Below are positions 63,917 to 64,000 of a stretch of DNA of 64,000 nucleotides, piece by piece. Numbering within the stretch: the stretch's first letter is position 1; every line of letters starts with the position of its first letter. Source of the DNA: Alphaproteobacteria bacterium HGW-Alphaproteobacteria-18 (GTDB lineage Bacteria > Pseudomonadota > Alphaproteobacteria > Caulobacterales > Hyphomonadaceae); the NCBI GenBank assembly GCA_002841155.1, contig PHEH01000015.1, forward strand, positions 1 through 64,000, read 5' to 3'. The notes under the pieces were generated by a model. The model did no database searches. It worked only from the letters and a program-made list of their open reading frames with translations, and was not told the origin of the DNA. Position numbers and translations under genes: made by a program.

Positions 63917-64000
63917 TTGAAACCCACAATCTGTGCACTTTTACTGGTCTTGCTCGCCCCGGTTGCCCTAGCGGAGCCAGAAGACAAGCTGGACGCGCTG
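63917..64000 (+). CDS. Start of an exported protein, cut by window edge
   Basis: From a TTG at 63917, 28 codons read MKPTICALLLVLLAPVALA and then EPEDKLDAL to the window end. This is a clear signal peptide with likely cleavage at ALA-EP. GGGAG lies 7 bases before the TTG. The mature start (EDKLDAL) is common in periplasmic TPR proteins, but too little is seen to name it. Divergent from sdhC. Confidence 0.65.
   Translation, partial: MKPTICALLLVLLAPVALAEPEDKLDAL

Overview
The window reads as chromosomal DNA of a GC-rich, aerobic alphaproteobacterium, most probably of the Caulobacterales/Hyphomonadaceae type. The evidence is the gene content (hrcA-grpE, mutM/ubiE/ubiB/coaBC/dut neighbourhood, sdhCDAB, DUF2975+HTH pair, PspABC, UPF0260, TorF-type porin) and three alphaproteobacterial signals: a SAM-II riboswitch ahead of metA, a GAAC-N7-GAAC LexA box ahead of a Y-family polymerase, and a Fur-type 7-1-7 box. 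I cannot fix the genus. Coding density is high. No rRNA, tRNA or CRISPR array was seen.

Layout. 1-640: the end of a small gene family member, then a dense block of inverted and tandem repeats and the dnaK terminator. 640-5740: dnaK, a DUF2061 membrane protein behind a Fur box, an SMP-30-like lipoprotein, and hrcA-grpE. 5780-11880: fhs, rph, a DUF2975/HTH pair, rdgB-hemW and xerC. 11920-16550: an ArsR-led four-gene operon, UPF0260, two small sister GNAT proteins, and mnmC. 16550-19730: a phage-shock locus with pspC, pspB and pspA, two unusually small membrane ORFs inside the operon, a sigma-54-like promoter, and divergent pspF. 19880-21000: hpf-ptsN. 21050-25400: M3 peptidase lipoprotein, flavin oxidoreductase, DUF3088, ExoD. 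25530-28800: enoyl-CoA hydratase, SAM-II/metA, SOS-boxed Y-family polymerase. 28920-38360: a forward run with two acyl-CoA dehydrogenase-like flavoproteins, an AT-rich membrane protein of foreign look, an acyltransferase, DUF3667, YjbR, a YtcJ-type amidohydrolase, a two-lobed retropepsin-like protein and an FAD monooxygenase.

38360-46600: DNA repair and core cofactor metabolism (mutM, ubiE, ubiB, coaBC, dut), two tandem PspB-like proteins, and a Pif1-like helicase with a GNAT. 47250-49000: LysR and a divergent TorF-type porin, a less GC-rich patch. 49050-55440: lpdA, two membrane proteins, a GST and a divergent WYL regulator around a perfect 32-bp palindrome, SDR, MFS. 55610-57670: yggT, DUF167, folD, HNH, small hypothetical. 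57790-60000: an AT-rich patch, repeats, a second member of the left-edge gene family and a broken IS110 transposase. 60060-63830: sdhCDAB with an extra 99-codon gene between sdhA and sdhB. 63917-end: start of an exported protein.

The genes are mostly housekeeping: protein folding, one-carbon/folate, ubiquinone and TCA cycle, nucleotide-pool cleaning, envelope stress. The less ordinary material is (i) phased decamer arrays built on GGACA at three places, (ii) two gene+repeat modules at 1-435 and 58310-58957, (iii) tiny ORFs in the psp operon, (iv) a SAM-II riboswitch that abuts a 37-codon ORF overlapping metA, (v) the foreign-looking 30081-30728 gene, and (vi) the extra sdh-operon gene. I saw no complete defence island or obvious new multi-gene system.
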